From Rhizobium rhizogenes NBRC 13257 (GTDB lineage Bacteria > Pseudomonadota > Alphaproteobacteria > Rhizobiales > Rhizobiaceae), in NCBI RefSeq assembly GCF_000696095.1, contig NZ_BAYX01000003.1, forward strand, positions 248,001 through 312,000: a stretch of DNA of 64,000 nt, given 5' to 3'. The position numbers were made by a program, and so were the translations under genes. Below are positions 47,032-54,891 of the stretch, piece by piece (within the stretch, counting starts at the first letter, position 1; the number at the start of each line of letters is the position of its first letter). Below the pieces are notes generated by a model. The model ran no database searches. It saw only the letters and a list, made by a program, of their open reading frames with translations, and was not told where the DNA came from.

Positions 47032-49154
47032 CAGCCCTTCATAGTCGCTCACGGATCGAGCCTCTTCTGCAGTCTGAAGCTGCGGAATGCGGACTTGCCT
47101 GCTTGGCGATGGTGGCGGGCTATCACGGCCATCGCGTGACGCTGTCGGAGCTTCGGCGACGCCACGCGGTGTCTTCGAAGGGCACGACGCTGAAGAGCCT
47201 CATCTCGGTTGCCGACGATCTCGGCTTTACCAGCCGGCCCCTGAAGCTGGAGATGGAGGACATCGGCAAGCTGAAGATGCCCTGCATTCTGCACTGGGAC
47301 ATGTCGCATTATGTTGTGCTGAGCCGGGTAACGCCAAGCCGGATCGAGGTTCATGACCCGGCGAGCGGCCAGCGGCGACTGTCCCATGCGGAAGCATCCA
47401 GGCATTTTACCGGCGTGGCGCTGGAACTGACGCCGGCCGCCACCTTCCGCAAGCGCAAGGTGGTCGAGCGGGTGCGCTTGGCTGATCTGTGGTCGAGGAG
47501 CGCCGGCTTCATTCCGAGCCTGCTGCAGATCCTGGCCCTCTCCGCCCTGCTGCAATTCTTTGCCCTGCTGTCGCCGCTCGTTAACCAGATGATCGTCGAC
47601 GAGGCGATATCCAAGGGCGATCTCAGCCTTTTGAACGTGATCGTTATCGGCGCCGGATTATTGCTGCTGATCCAGAGTGCGACGACGCTGTTGCGCGGTT
47701 ACGTGCAGATGCATTTCAACACCCTTTTGACCTTCCAGATGCGCGGAAACCTGTTGCGTCATGCACTGCGTCTGCCGGTGCCGTGGTTCGAGAAGCGGCG
47801 TCTCGGCGATATCCTGTCCCGTTTCAACTCCCTGCAGCCGGTGCAGGACCTTCTGACAGGCGGCCTCGTCTCTGGCGCTCTGGACGGGCTCATGGCCATC
47901 GTCACCCTGGCGGTGATGCTGATCTATGCACCTTATCTGGCAAGCGTGGTGCTGGTATCGCTGGCGCTTGTCGTGTGTGTCCGATTGGGCACCTTCCCCT
48001 GGCTGCGGAGCCTGACCAATGAGGGCATCCAATATCAGGCCAAGGTGGATGGCGTTTTTCTCGAAACCATCCGGGGTGCGAGAGCCTTCAAGCTGTTCGG
48101 CCGGGAGCTGGAGCGCCACGGTGTCTGGCAGAACGCCTATGCCGACAGCATTAACAACAATGTGCGCCTCCAGAAAGTCAGCCTCAAAGGAACGGCCGGC
48201 CTCTCCTTCCTGACGGGAGCGGAGATGCTGCTGGTGTTCTATCTGGGCGCTGGCGCCATCATCCGCGGAGAGATGACGCTTGGCATGCTGCTGGCGTTCC
48301 TGTCCTATCGCAGCCAATTCAGCACTGCGGCCCTGTCGCTCGTCGATCAATATTTCAAGTTCCGCATGACGGGCCTGCATCTGGAGCGCCTGGCCGATGC
48401 CGTGCACCAGGATCCCGAGCCGGACCTGGACGCCGAGGCGCGCAAGGATCGTCCGCTCGCCGGTGCGCTCGACGTTCGCAATCTTTCCTTCCGCTATGCC
48501 GAGCGCGAAGCCTGGGTGCTGAAGGATGTGTCCTTGAGCATCGAGCCGGGGCAATCCGTGGTGTTTGTCGGGCCTTCGGGTGGTGGCAAATCCACGCTTC
48601 TGAAGCTGCTGATGGGCCTCTATCCGCCGAGTGAAGGTGAAGTGCTTGTCGACGGTCTGCCGTTTAGCGCCCTGGGGATGCGGGCTTACCGCGCGCGGAT
48701 CGGCGTGGTGATGCAGGACGATCAACTTTTCGCCGGCACGATCGCCGACAATATCGCCTTCTTCGATCCTGATATGGATCTTGCGCGGGTCGAAGCAGTT
48801 GCCGGGCTTGTCGGCCTTCACGACGAAATCCTGCGCATGCCGATGGGCTACATGACCCTGGTCGGCGATCTCGGATCGACCCTGTCGGGCGGTCAGCAAC
48901 AGCGCGCGCTGCTGGCGCGGGCGCTCTACCGAAACCCCTCCATATTGTTCCTCGACGAGGGGACGGCCAATCTCGACGTTCTTGCCGAACGCCGCGTCAT
49001 GCAGGCGCTGAGCAGGCTCGGCATTACCCAGGTGATGGTGGCTCATCGCCCCGGAGCCATTGAGGGTGCGGCACGCGTCTTCGCCGTGGAGAACGGGCAT
49101 GTGCGCGAGCTGATGCGCGATGTGCCGGCACAGCCTTTGCAGGTGGTGCCATGA
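47022..49154 (+). CDS. Peptidase-containing ABC transporter (C39 peptidase, bacteriocin-type exporter)
   Basis: Bifunctional exporter of 710 residues that removes a double-glycine leader and exports the peptide. The TTG at 47022 is chosen because it has GAGGG 8 bases upstream, begins just before the peptidase domain and gives the family's usual length. The C39 triad is Cys23 (AECGLACLAM) with oxyanion Gln17, His96 (SHYVVL) and Asp112 (VHDPASG). A six-helix membrane domain follows (about 160-430). The ATPase has Walker A GPSGGGKST near 516, signature LSGGQQQRALLARAL near 623 and FLDEGTANLD near 643. It overlaps the adaptor gene by 4 bases. Confidence 0.93.
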   Translation: MLLTALHSRSRIEPLLQSEAAECGLACLAMVAGYHGHRVTLSELRRRHAVSSKGTTLKSLISVADDLGFTSRPLKLEMEDIGKLKMPCILHWDMSHYVVLSRVTPSRIEVHDPASGQRRLSHAEASRHFTGVALELTPAATFRKRKVVERVRLADLWSRSAGFIPSLLQILALSALLQFFALLSPLVNQMIVDEAISKGDLSLLNVIVIGAGLLLLIQSATTLLRGYVQMHFNTLLTFQMRGNLLRHALRLPVPWFEKRRLGDILSRFNSLQPVQDLLTGGLVSGALDGLMAIVTLAVMLIYAPYLASVVLVSLALVVCVRLGTFPWLRSLTNEGIQYQAKVDGVFLETIRGARAFKLFGRELERHGVWQNAYADSINNNVRLQKVSLKGTAGLSFLTGAEMLLVFYLGAGAIIRGEMTLGMLLAFLSYRSQFSTAALSLVDQYFKFRMTGLHLERLADAVHQDPEPDLDAEARKDRPLAGALDVRNLSFRYAEREAWVLKDVSLSIEPGQSVVFVGPSGGGKSTLLKLLMGLYPPSEGEVLVDGLPFSALGMRAYRARIGVVMQDDQLFAGTIADNIAFFDPDMDLARVEAVAGLVGLHDEILRMPMGYMTLVGDLGSTLSGGQQQRALLARALYRNPSILFLDEGTANLDVLAERRVMQALSRLGITQVMVAHRPGAIEGAARVFAVENGHVRELMRDVPAQPLQVVP

Positions 49155-50389
49155 GCGAGACATTGTTCCGCACGCAAGCCATAGAACACCGCCGCCGGCT
49201 CCGTGGCGAGGTGATGATCGCGCAGCCGGTGAGCCATGGGGTGATGACGGCGATCCTCGGCGTCTTCGTGGTCGTCGGTGCGACCTATCTCATGACCGGC
49301 ACCTATGCCCGCAAGGAGACCGTGCAGGGCTACATCGCCCCGACCGGCGGACTGGCGCAGCTCTACGCCACCAAGGGCGGTATCGTGACGCGGGTGCTCG
49401 TCCACGAAGGGGACGTGGTCACCCAGGGCCAGCCGATGGTCGAGCTATCGCTGGAAACAACCGGTGCCGACGGCCAGGTCGGTGAGAAGCTGCGCTCAGA
49501 GACGCAAGCCCGTATGCAGTCGATCGACACCCAGATCACGGCGGCGAAAGCCCGCTTCGACGAAGAGGGGCGGCGTCTGTCGGCGCGCGTCGAAGGGCTC
49601 GGCGGCGAATTGGCGAGCCAGGAACAGCGCCTGGAATCGGAACGCCGCCTGCAAGCCCTGCAAACCGACGATGCCGGCCGCTATGCGCAGCTTCAGATCA
49701 AGGGCAGCGGCACGCGCTTCGAGCTGTCGCGCCGCCAGCAGCAGATCCTTGCCCAGGAAAGCGTCATCCACGAGCTGGAGCGGCAGAAGGAGCAGCGGCA
49801 GGGCGATCTCAACGATGCCCGGTCGCAACTGGCAGGCCTGCCTGCCGAGCGCGATGACAAGCTGGCGCAACTGCAAGGTCTTCGTAGCGAGTTGGAGCAG
49901 TCCCTGGCGCAATTGCAGGTCAACCGCGCCTACGTCATGGTCGCGCCGGTAGCCGGTCGGGTCGCGGCACTTCAGGCGCAGCCGGGGCAGACGGCCGTGG
50001 CACAGTCGCCGCTTGCGGCCCTGGTGCCGGCCGGCAGCAATCTCGAGGCCAACCTTTTGGTGCCGCCGCGCGCCGCGGGCCTGATCCAGCCGGGGCAGGA
50101 AGTGCGGCTCCGGGTCGACGCCTTCCCGTATCAGCGCTTCGGCGTGGTGTCGGGCCATGTCGTGCAGGTATCCCGCGCCACCTATCGTGAGGGTGAGCTT
50201 CTGGCTCCCATCGCATTCAAAGATCCCGTCTACCGCGTAACCGTCAGTCTGGAGCGCACCAGCATCGCCGCCTACGGCGAAGAGCGCCCGCTGACCCCCG
50301 GTATGACCCTCATCGGCGATGTCATAACGGATCGCCGGCACTTCACCGACTGGGTACTGGACCCCTTAAAGGCCATAGGCAGCCGGTGA
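49151..50389 (+). CDS. HlyD/CvaA-type secretion adaptor
   Basis: Membrane-fusion protein of 412 residues that links the C39 exporter to an outer-membrane channel. It has a cytoplasmic N-terminus, one membrane helix (about 33-53), a lipoyl half (GGIVTRVLVHEGDVVTQGQPM), a long Gln/Glu/Arg-rich coiled coil (about 110-250), the second half (MVAPVAGRVAALQAQPGQ) and a beta-barrel ending. It is translationally coupled to the exporter (ATGA overlap) and followed 63 bases later by the leader-peptide gene. A TolC-like partner must be encoded elsewhere. Confidence 0.94.
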   Translation: MSETLFRTQAIEHRRRLRGEVMIAQPVSHGVMTAILGVFVVVGATYLMTGTYARKETVQGYIAPTGGLAQLYATKGGIVTRVLVHEGDVVTQGQPMVELSLETTGADGQVGEKLRSETQARMQSIDTQITAAKARFDEEGRRLSARVEGLGGELASQEQRLESERRLQALQTDDAGRYAQLQIKGSGTRFELSRRQQQILAQESVIHELERQKEQRQGDLNDARSQLAGLPAERDDKLAQLQGLRSELEQSLAQLQVNRAYVMVAPVAGRVAALQAQPGQTAVAQSPLAALVPAGSNLEANLLVPPRAAGLIQPGQEVRLRVDAFPYQRFGVVSGHVVQVSRATYREGELLAPIAFKDPVYRVTVSLERTSIAAYGEERPLTPGMTLIGDVITDRRHFTDWVLDPLKAIGSR

Positions 50390-50452
50390 CAACAAGAGGA
50401 GGGGAGGACCATCCCGGTCAACCTCTCAAACCTAACCCAATAGGAGACTAAC

Positions 50453-50692
50453 ATGAGCAACATCACTGAAATCAATGCCGACATGCTCGATCTCGTCAGC
50501 GGCGGCGCTTCCACGGTCGCTTCGACGGTCACCATTGGCGCCGACGGCGCCGTCAGCGGCAGCTACACCTTCGGCAGCCGCTCGGGCACCTTCTCGGCAA
50601 CGCTGCCGGCAGAAGTCGTGCAGAAGGCTGGGACGTTCTCCTTCAGCAACGCCTCCGGCTCGTTCAGCTTTGACAGCTCGTTCGCCGCTTAA
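50453..50692 (+). CDS. Double-glycine leader peptide, probable exported substrate
   Basis: Peptide of 79 residues with TAGGAG 6 bases before the ATG. Residues 1-18 are a classic leader, MSNITEINADMLDLVSGG, with hydrophobic residues at -12 (Ile7), -7 (Leu12) and -4 (Val15) from the cleavage point after Gly18. The predicted core (19-79) has 61 residues, no Cys, no His, and net charge near -1. It holds four SG[ST][FY]-type motifs: SGSYTF (35-40), SGTFSA (44-49), AGTFSF (59-64) and SGSFSF (68-73). It is the obvious substrate of the C39 exporter just upstream. Core function is unknown. Confidence 0.85.
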   Translation: MSNITEINADMLDLVSGGASTVASTVTIGADGAVSGSYTFGSRSGTFSATLPAEVVQKAGTFSFSNASGSFSFDSSFAA

Positions 50693-50713
50693 TCCGGCTT
50701 AGTCGGATGAATT

Positions 50714-50738
50714 CCGGCAGCTGGTTTCCAGCTGCCGG
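50714..50738 (+). terminator. Intrinsic terminator after the leader-peptide gene
   Basis: Perfect 11-bp stem CCGGCAGCTGG (50714-50724) with CCAGCTGCCGG (50728-50738), loop TTT, followed by TCTTTTATTT. It closes the export cassette and separates it from the convergent eryI gene. Confidence 0.93.
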
Positions 50739-50802
50739 TCTTTTATTTCAAAGGTCGCCAATCTTGCGACTGGAGCGACCATTTGCTGTTTGTTCGCAAA
50801 CC

Positions 50803-51258
50803 TCAGCGCGCGTTATATTTTGCGTCGACTTCGTCGATGGCCTTCACATTGCCGGCCGAGCGGCCGTTCGTATCGAAGGTCTGCGCTAGGAAAGCGTCGG
50901 CAATCGCCTTGGCAAGTTCGGTGCCGATGACGCGGGCGCCCATGGTGATGATCTGCGCATTGTTGGAGAGCGCGGCGCGCTCCGCCGAATAGGTGTCGTG
51001 GGTCAGCGCCGCGCGAATGCCCGGCACCTTGTTGGCCGAGATGCTGACGCCGATGCCGGTGCCGCAGACGAGGATGGCCTTGTCGTAGGTGCCGTCGATG
51101 ACGCCCGAGGCGACACGGTCGGCAAGGTTTGCATAGAATGCGTCCGGGCCGGCGTCCGTGCGCGAAACTTCGCTCACGTCGTAACGGTCCTTCAGATGAT
51201 CGGCGAGAACCTTTGCAAGGCCTTCGCCTGCGCTGTCTCCTGCGATGGCAAGTTTCAT
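50803..51258 (-). CDS. eryI: D-erythrose 4-phosphate isomerase, RpiB family (EryI)
   Basis: RpiB-fold isomerase of 151 residues. By homology to Brucella EryI it makes D-erythrose 4-phosphate, the last step of erythritol breakdown. Cys65 and the [13 protein letters not shown] phosphate loop are present and His87 is retained. The His in the usual DH motif near residue 9 (CDHVG in E. coli RpiB) is Ser here (AGDSAG), in line with a different substrate from ribose 5-phosphate. Its start overlaps eryH by 4 bases. Confidence 0.92.
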   Translation of the reverse strand: MKLAIAGDSAGEGLAKVLADHLKDRYDVSEVSRTDAGPDAFYANLADRVASGVIDGTYDKAILVCGTGIGVSISANKVPGIRAALTHDTYSAERAALSNNAQIITMGARVIGTELAKAIADAFLAQTFDTNGRSAGNVKAIDEVDAKYNAR

Positions 51259-52040
51259 TTCGTGTCTCCTCTAAGTTTGGCGGCGCATTTGGCGAGAATG
51301 TCGAGGTAACCTTCGACATTCCAGGCCGAACGGCCGATGAAAAGCCCGTCGATATGCGGGCATGAGATGAGTTCTTCGCAATTGTCGGGATTGACCGATC
51401 CGCCGTAGAGGCACGGAATCCGGCGGCCAAGCACCTTCTCGGCGACGGCAATGATCTCGGCCTGGCGAGCATCGGCATAGGAGGGCTCGGCGGGAATGCC
51501 CTTCTCGCCGATGGCCCAAACAGGTTCGTAGGCGAGCAGTATTTGAGCTTGTTTCTGGGAGCCGGAGAGTTTGGAGAGCGCGCCGACAACCTGTTCGCTC
51601 AGGATTTCCGCAGCGCGGCCGCTTTCCCGGTCGCTCAACGTCTCGCCGATGCAGATGAGTGGGATCAGGCCATGGCGGACGGCCGCCTCGGTCTTCAGGC
51701 CGACGGTCTCATTGGTCTCGCCGAAATGTTCGCGGCGCTCGGAGTGGCCAAGCTCGACGATATCGAGATTGCAATCCCTCAGCATCAGAGGAGAGACTTC
51801 GCCTGTCCATGCACCCTGATCGGCCCAATGCATGTTTTGCGCGCCAACTTTGACCGAGGTGTCCGACAGGATCGACTTGACCTCGCGGACAGCGGTGAAT
51901 GGCGGGATGATGAAGCGCTGGATCGCGGGGTCGCGCAGGGCATCCGCGTCCCGCAACGCCTCGGCGAAGCCGCGGGCTTCCGCCAGCGTCTTGTTCATTT
52001 TCCAGCTGGTGCCAATCCAGTAGCGCGGTGATGCTGTCAT
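51255..52040 (-). CDS. eryH: Tetrulose-4-phosphate isomerase, TpiA2/TpiB family (EryH)
   Basis: TIM-barrel isomerase of 261 residues. It is a divergent triose-phosphate isomerase that in Brucella acts on D-3-tetrulose 4-phosphate and in Rhizobium (as tpiB) is needed for growth on erythritol. Catalytic residues are Lys14 (TSWKMN), His99 (LGHSERR) and Glu172 (AYEPVWAIG). The Asn usually found two residues before the Lys (GNWK) is Ser here, a trait that may mark the subfamily. It lies 8 bases after eryR and overlaps eryI. Confidence 0.93.
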   Translation of the reverse strand: MTASPRYWIGTSWKMNKTLAEARGFAEALRDADALRDPAIQRFIIPPFTAVREVKSILSDTSVKVGAQNMHWADQGAWTGEVSPLMLRDCNLDIVELGHSERREHFGETNETVGLKTEAAVRHGLIPLICIGETLSDRESGRAAEILSEQVVGALSKLSGSQKQAQILLAYEPVWAIGEKGIPAEPSYADARQAEIIAVAEKVLGRRIPCLYGGSVNPDNCEELISCPHIDGLFIGRSAWNVEGYLDILAKCAAKLRGDTK

Positions 52041-52048
52041 TTCAGATC

Positions 52049-52813
52049 CTAGGTCGAGGCAATGGTGAGAGTGATGCCGTCACGGCTCAATTGTTCGAGA
52101 ATGGCGGCGTCGGGGGCACGATCGGTGATGACCGCGTCGAAATCTGAGAGATCAGCCATCACATGCAGGGCGGTGTGGCCGATGCGCTGGTGACTGACCA
52201 GCAGGCAGGTCTTGGCCGCAGAGGCAATCATCGCCCGTTTCGTTCGCACGATGTTGTCGTCCATATGATAGACGAGCCCGCCGGACACGGCCGGCGTCGA
52301 GACGAAGGCGATATCGGCGCGCAGGCGAAACAGCGCCTCTTCTGTCACCACGCCTAGGAAGGCATTGAACTTGGCGGAATAGATGCCACCGAGCGCGATG
52401 AGGGTAATGCCGCTTTCGTTCTTCAGCCGGTCGATGATCGCAGCATTGTTGGTGATCAGCGTCAGGGGCCGCTTCTGGAGCAGCATTTCTCCGAGGACGG
52501 CCGCCATCGAGCCGTCGTTGACCATGACCGTCATGCCGGGCTCGACAAGTTCGAGCGCGGCGCGCGCCATGGCGAGCTTTTCCTCATGCCCCTGGCGCTC
52601 GCGGAAACGGAAATCGCTTTCGAACTGCGTGCCGGCGTCGATCGTCGCCCCGCCGCGAACCTTGCGCAGGACGCCGGCCTGTTCGAGATCGTCCAGATCG
52701 CGGTGAATGGTCATCTTCGACACGACGAAACGATCGGCCAGGTCGTCGAGGTCGACGGTCTTGTGCTCCACCAGCAGGTTGATGATCGATTGTTGACGCT
52801 CTTCCCGTTTCAC
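52049..52813 (-). CDS. eryR: DeoR-family regulator of the erythritol locus (EryR)
   Basis: Regulator of 254 residues with the DeoR helix-turn-helix (REERQQSIINLLVEHKTVDLDDLADRFVVSKMTIHRDLDDLE region) and a sugar-phosphate-sensing ISOCOT domain. First gene of eryR-eryH-eryI, the order known in Rhizobium leguminosarum (eryR-tpiB-rpiB). A perfect inverted repeat with TTATGTT half-sites lies about 60-85 bases upstream, probably its own operator. Confidence 0.92.
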   Translation of the reverse strand: MKREERQQSIINLLVEHKTVDLDDLADRFVVSKMTIHRDLDDLEQAGVLRKVRGGATIDAGTQFESDFRFRERQGHEEKLAMARAALELVEPGMTVMVNDGSMAAVLGEMLLQKRPLTLITNNAAIIDRLKNESGITLIALGGIYSAKFNAFLGVVTEEALFRLRADIAFVSTPAVSGGLVYHMDDNIVRTKRAMIASAAKTCLLVSHQRIGHTALHVMADLSDFDAVITDRAPDAAILEQLSRDGITLTIAST

Positions 52814-52874
52814 CTTGCGCTCCGGTCTTGGGCAGGATTGAACGTATCAAACATAACATTAATATCACATAATT

Positions 52875-52896
52875 CAACATAAAGATTGTTATGTTG
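52875..52896. promoter_or_regulatory. DeoR-type operator upstream of eryR
   Basis: CAACATAA (52875-52882) and TTATGTTG (52889-52896) form a perfect 8-bp inverted repeat around AGATTG. A further AACATAACATT lies at 52849-52859. The TAACATA half-site recurs in the eryA/eryE control region. Confidence 0.7.
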
Positions 52897-52928
52897 AGAT
52901 GAATTTATGTTTCTTGATTGTGGTGAGT

Positions 52929-53867
52929 TCAGCTCTTCAGCAGTGCCTGCGCCGTGTGCTCGTCAGTGATCAACCCATAAAGACAGTGGCTGTTGAGGAC
53001 CGCGCGGATGGCGTCCACTTTCGGCAGGCCGCCGGACAGGGCGACGAGCTTTTCCTTCTTCGATCGAGGTAAAGAGGCGGAAAGAGTTCTGGCTGACAGC
53101 ATCGTTTCCAGGATGCGTCCGTCGGCATCGAAGAAATGCCCGAGGATTTCGCCGATCCCACCCATGGCGGCGATCTCCTTGATCTCGCGCGGCTCCACCA
53201 TGCCCGACAGGACGAGTTGGGCGTCGATATCGACGGTACCGAGACCGACAAGCTTGAGTTCGGCATTGTTGGCGAGGTCGAAGACTTCCTTCACGCCACG
53301 CTGCGCCAGTAGCACGTCGCGGTCCTCCCTTGTGTTGGCGAAGAACGGCACCGGCATCACATAGGCCTGCGTCCCTGTCTTTTCTGCGATGCGATGCATC
53401 ACGTCATAAGGGTTGGCCGCATAATTCCGTGTCAGTCCGCCGAGCAGCGAGACGAAGCGCACCCCCTTGGCATTGACGCGCGACATGTGATGAACGGCGG
53501 AAGACAGCGTTCGACCGTGCCCCAAACCGATAATCTTGTGCTTGCCGCTTTCGACTTCCCGACGCAGGAAGCTGGCGCCGGCTTGTCCCAGGGCGCGAAA
53601 CTCGAAACCCTCTTCGCCGAGATCGGGAGCGACCTCGCAATATTGCAGGCCGAATCTTGCTGCGAGCTTTGTTTCGAGCTCGACGCATTCGACGATATCG
53701 CCATCGATGGTGACCTTGACGACGCCGTCGGCAACGGCCCTTGCGATCAGACGATGTGCCTTCACCGAGGGTACGCCCAGGCGCTTGGCGACTTCGGACT
53801 GGGTAAGGCCGCCAGCATAGTGTAGCCAGGCTGCGCGCACCGCAAGCGACTCGTCGGCATCCGTCAT
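52929..53867 (-). CDS. eryD: SorC/DeoR-type repressor of erythritol catabolism (EryD)
   Basis: SorC-family regulator of 312 residues. The ATG at 53867 has AAGGGA upstream and starts MTDADESLAVRAAW; two in-frame ATGs further up are less well placed. The helix-turn-helix is GGLTQSEVAKRLGVPSVKAHRL, and the sugar-binding domain follows. In Brucella EryD represses eryABCD and responds to erythritol. Last gene of eryABCD, 62 bases after eryC. Confidence 0.93.
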   Translation of the reverse strand: MTDADESLAVRAAWLHYAGGLTQSEVAKRLGVPSVKAHRLIARAVADGVVKVTIDGDIVECVELETKLAARFGLQYCEVAPDLGEEGFEFRALGQAGASFLRREVESGKHKIIGLGHGRTLSSAVHHMSRVNAKGVRFVSLLGGLTRNYAANPYDVMHRIAEKTGTQAYVMPVPFFANTREDRDVLLAQRGVKEVFDLANNAELKLVGLGTVDIDAQLVLSGMVEPREIKEIAAMGGIGEILGHFFDADGRILETMLSARTLSASLPRSKKEKLVALSGGLPKVDAIRAVLNSHCLYGLITDEHTAQALLKS

Positions 53868-53929
53868 CGATCGTCCCTTTTCCATTCGCTCATGCATCTA
53901 CCGCAAGACAGCTTGATCGACGCTTGCGG

Positions 53930-54862
53930 CTAGATATGCAAGTCGTCAATGCCGGTGTCGATATGCGGTGCCCAGAAAGCGATGCTCTCGGCAATCTGCG
54001 AGATGACCTGACGGTCGTTGGGCTCACGCTCCTTGAAGGACAGTTCGAGGCAGATTTCATTGTCCTGTGCGCCGCCTTCGGCAAAGGCTGCGAGCAGGGG
54101 AGCAGGCTGGATGCGGCCCTTGGCGTTGAACTCCGCCGTGAACGGCCGGTGACCTCCCTTGTCCATCAGGCTCTGCTTGATGTGAATGATCGGGGAAATC
54201 TTCGGAACCGCGCGCGCCCAGGCATAGGGGTCGTAGTCATCGGGATTGGTCGAGGTGACGTCGCCATGATCGATATCCGCCATCATCCACATCGGCACGG
54301 CGAGATTGGCAGCCGTCAGGCGGGATTGCAGCTTCAGGCAGGCGTCGATGGTCTCGCCGAATTCGCGCCCGATGCTCATAGGCTCCCAGAAGACGTAGGA
54401 AAGACCCGCCGACTTGGCATGCTCGGCCACCTCAGCCCAGCAATCGATGGCGATCTTGATCAGTTCCTCGCGCCGGGCCGGATCGTCATAGTCCTTGTAG
54501 GTGAAGATCGCGAATTGCGTGCCGACCGAATGGCCGCCGAGATCGGCGGTGATGTCGGCGAAGGTCTTGAACCAGTCGACATAATAGCGCCGGACGTCGG
54601 CATCTGGATGGCCGAAATGGTTCAGGCGGCCGTAAGGCCCGGTCATGCCGGATGTCACGCGAACGCCGGTGCGCCGAAGGGCTGCCTGCATCGTCCGGGT
54701 GAGGCGACGGATGACGGGCGCCTGCCAGCTCGGATTGATGAACTCGTGCGTCAGCTGGAGATCGCGGATATTGAGGTCCCGCGCCACCATTTCGATCAGG
54801 TCGTCGGGATCGGCGAAGCGGTTCACCAGCGGATTGGTGTTGAGGGAAAGCGTCAACGGCAT
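53930..54862 (-). CDS. eryC: Tetrulose-4-phosphate racemase (EryC), xylose-isomerase-like barrel
   Basis: Xylose-isomerase-superfamily TIM barrel of 310 residues. In Brucella EryC, once called a dehydrogenase, was shown to racemise L-3-tetrulose 4-phosphate. The ATG at 54862 starts MPLTLSLNTNPLVNRFADP. Metal-site segments visible include SYVFWEPMSIGRE (Glu), VPMWMMADIDHGDVTS (Asp, His) and PIIHIKQ. It lies between eryB and eryD in the usual order. Confidence 0.92.
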   Translation of the reverse strand: MPLTLSLNTNPLVNRFADPDDLIEMVARDLNIRDLQLTHEFINPSWQAPVIRRLTRTMQAALRRTGVRVTSGMTGPYGRLNHFGHPDADVRRYYVDWFKTFADITADLGGHSVGTQFAIFTYKDYDDPARREELIKIAIDCWAEVAEHAKSAGLSYVFWEPMSIGREFGETIDACLKLQSRLTAANLAVPMWMMADIDHGDVTSTNPDDYDPYAWARAVPKISPIIHIKQSLMDKGGHRPFTAEFNAKGRIQPAPLLAAFAEGGAQDNEICLELSFKEREPNDRQVISQIAESIAFWAPHIDTGIDDLHI

Positions 54863-54891
54863 AGAGGTCTGCTCCTTGAAGGGCGGATGGT

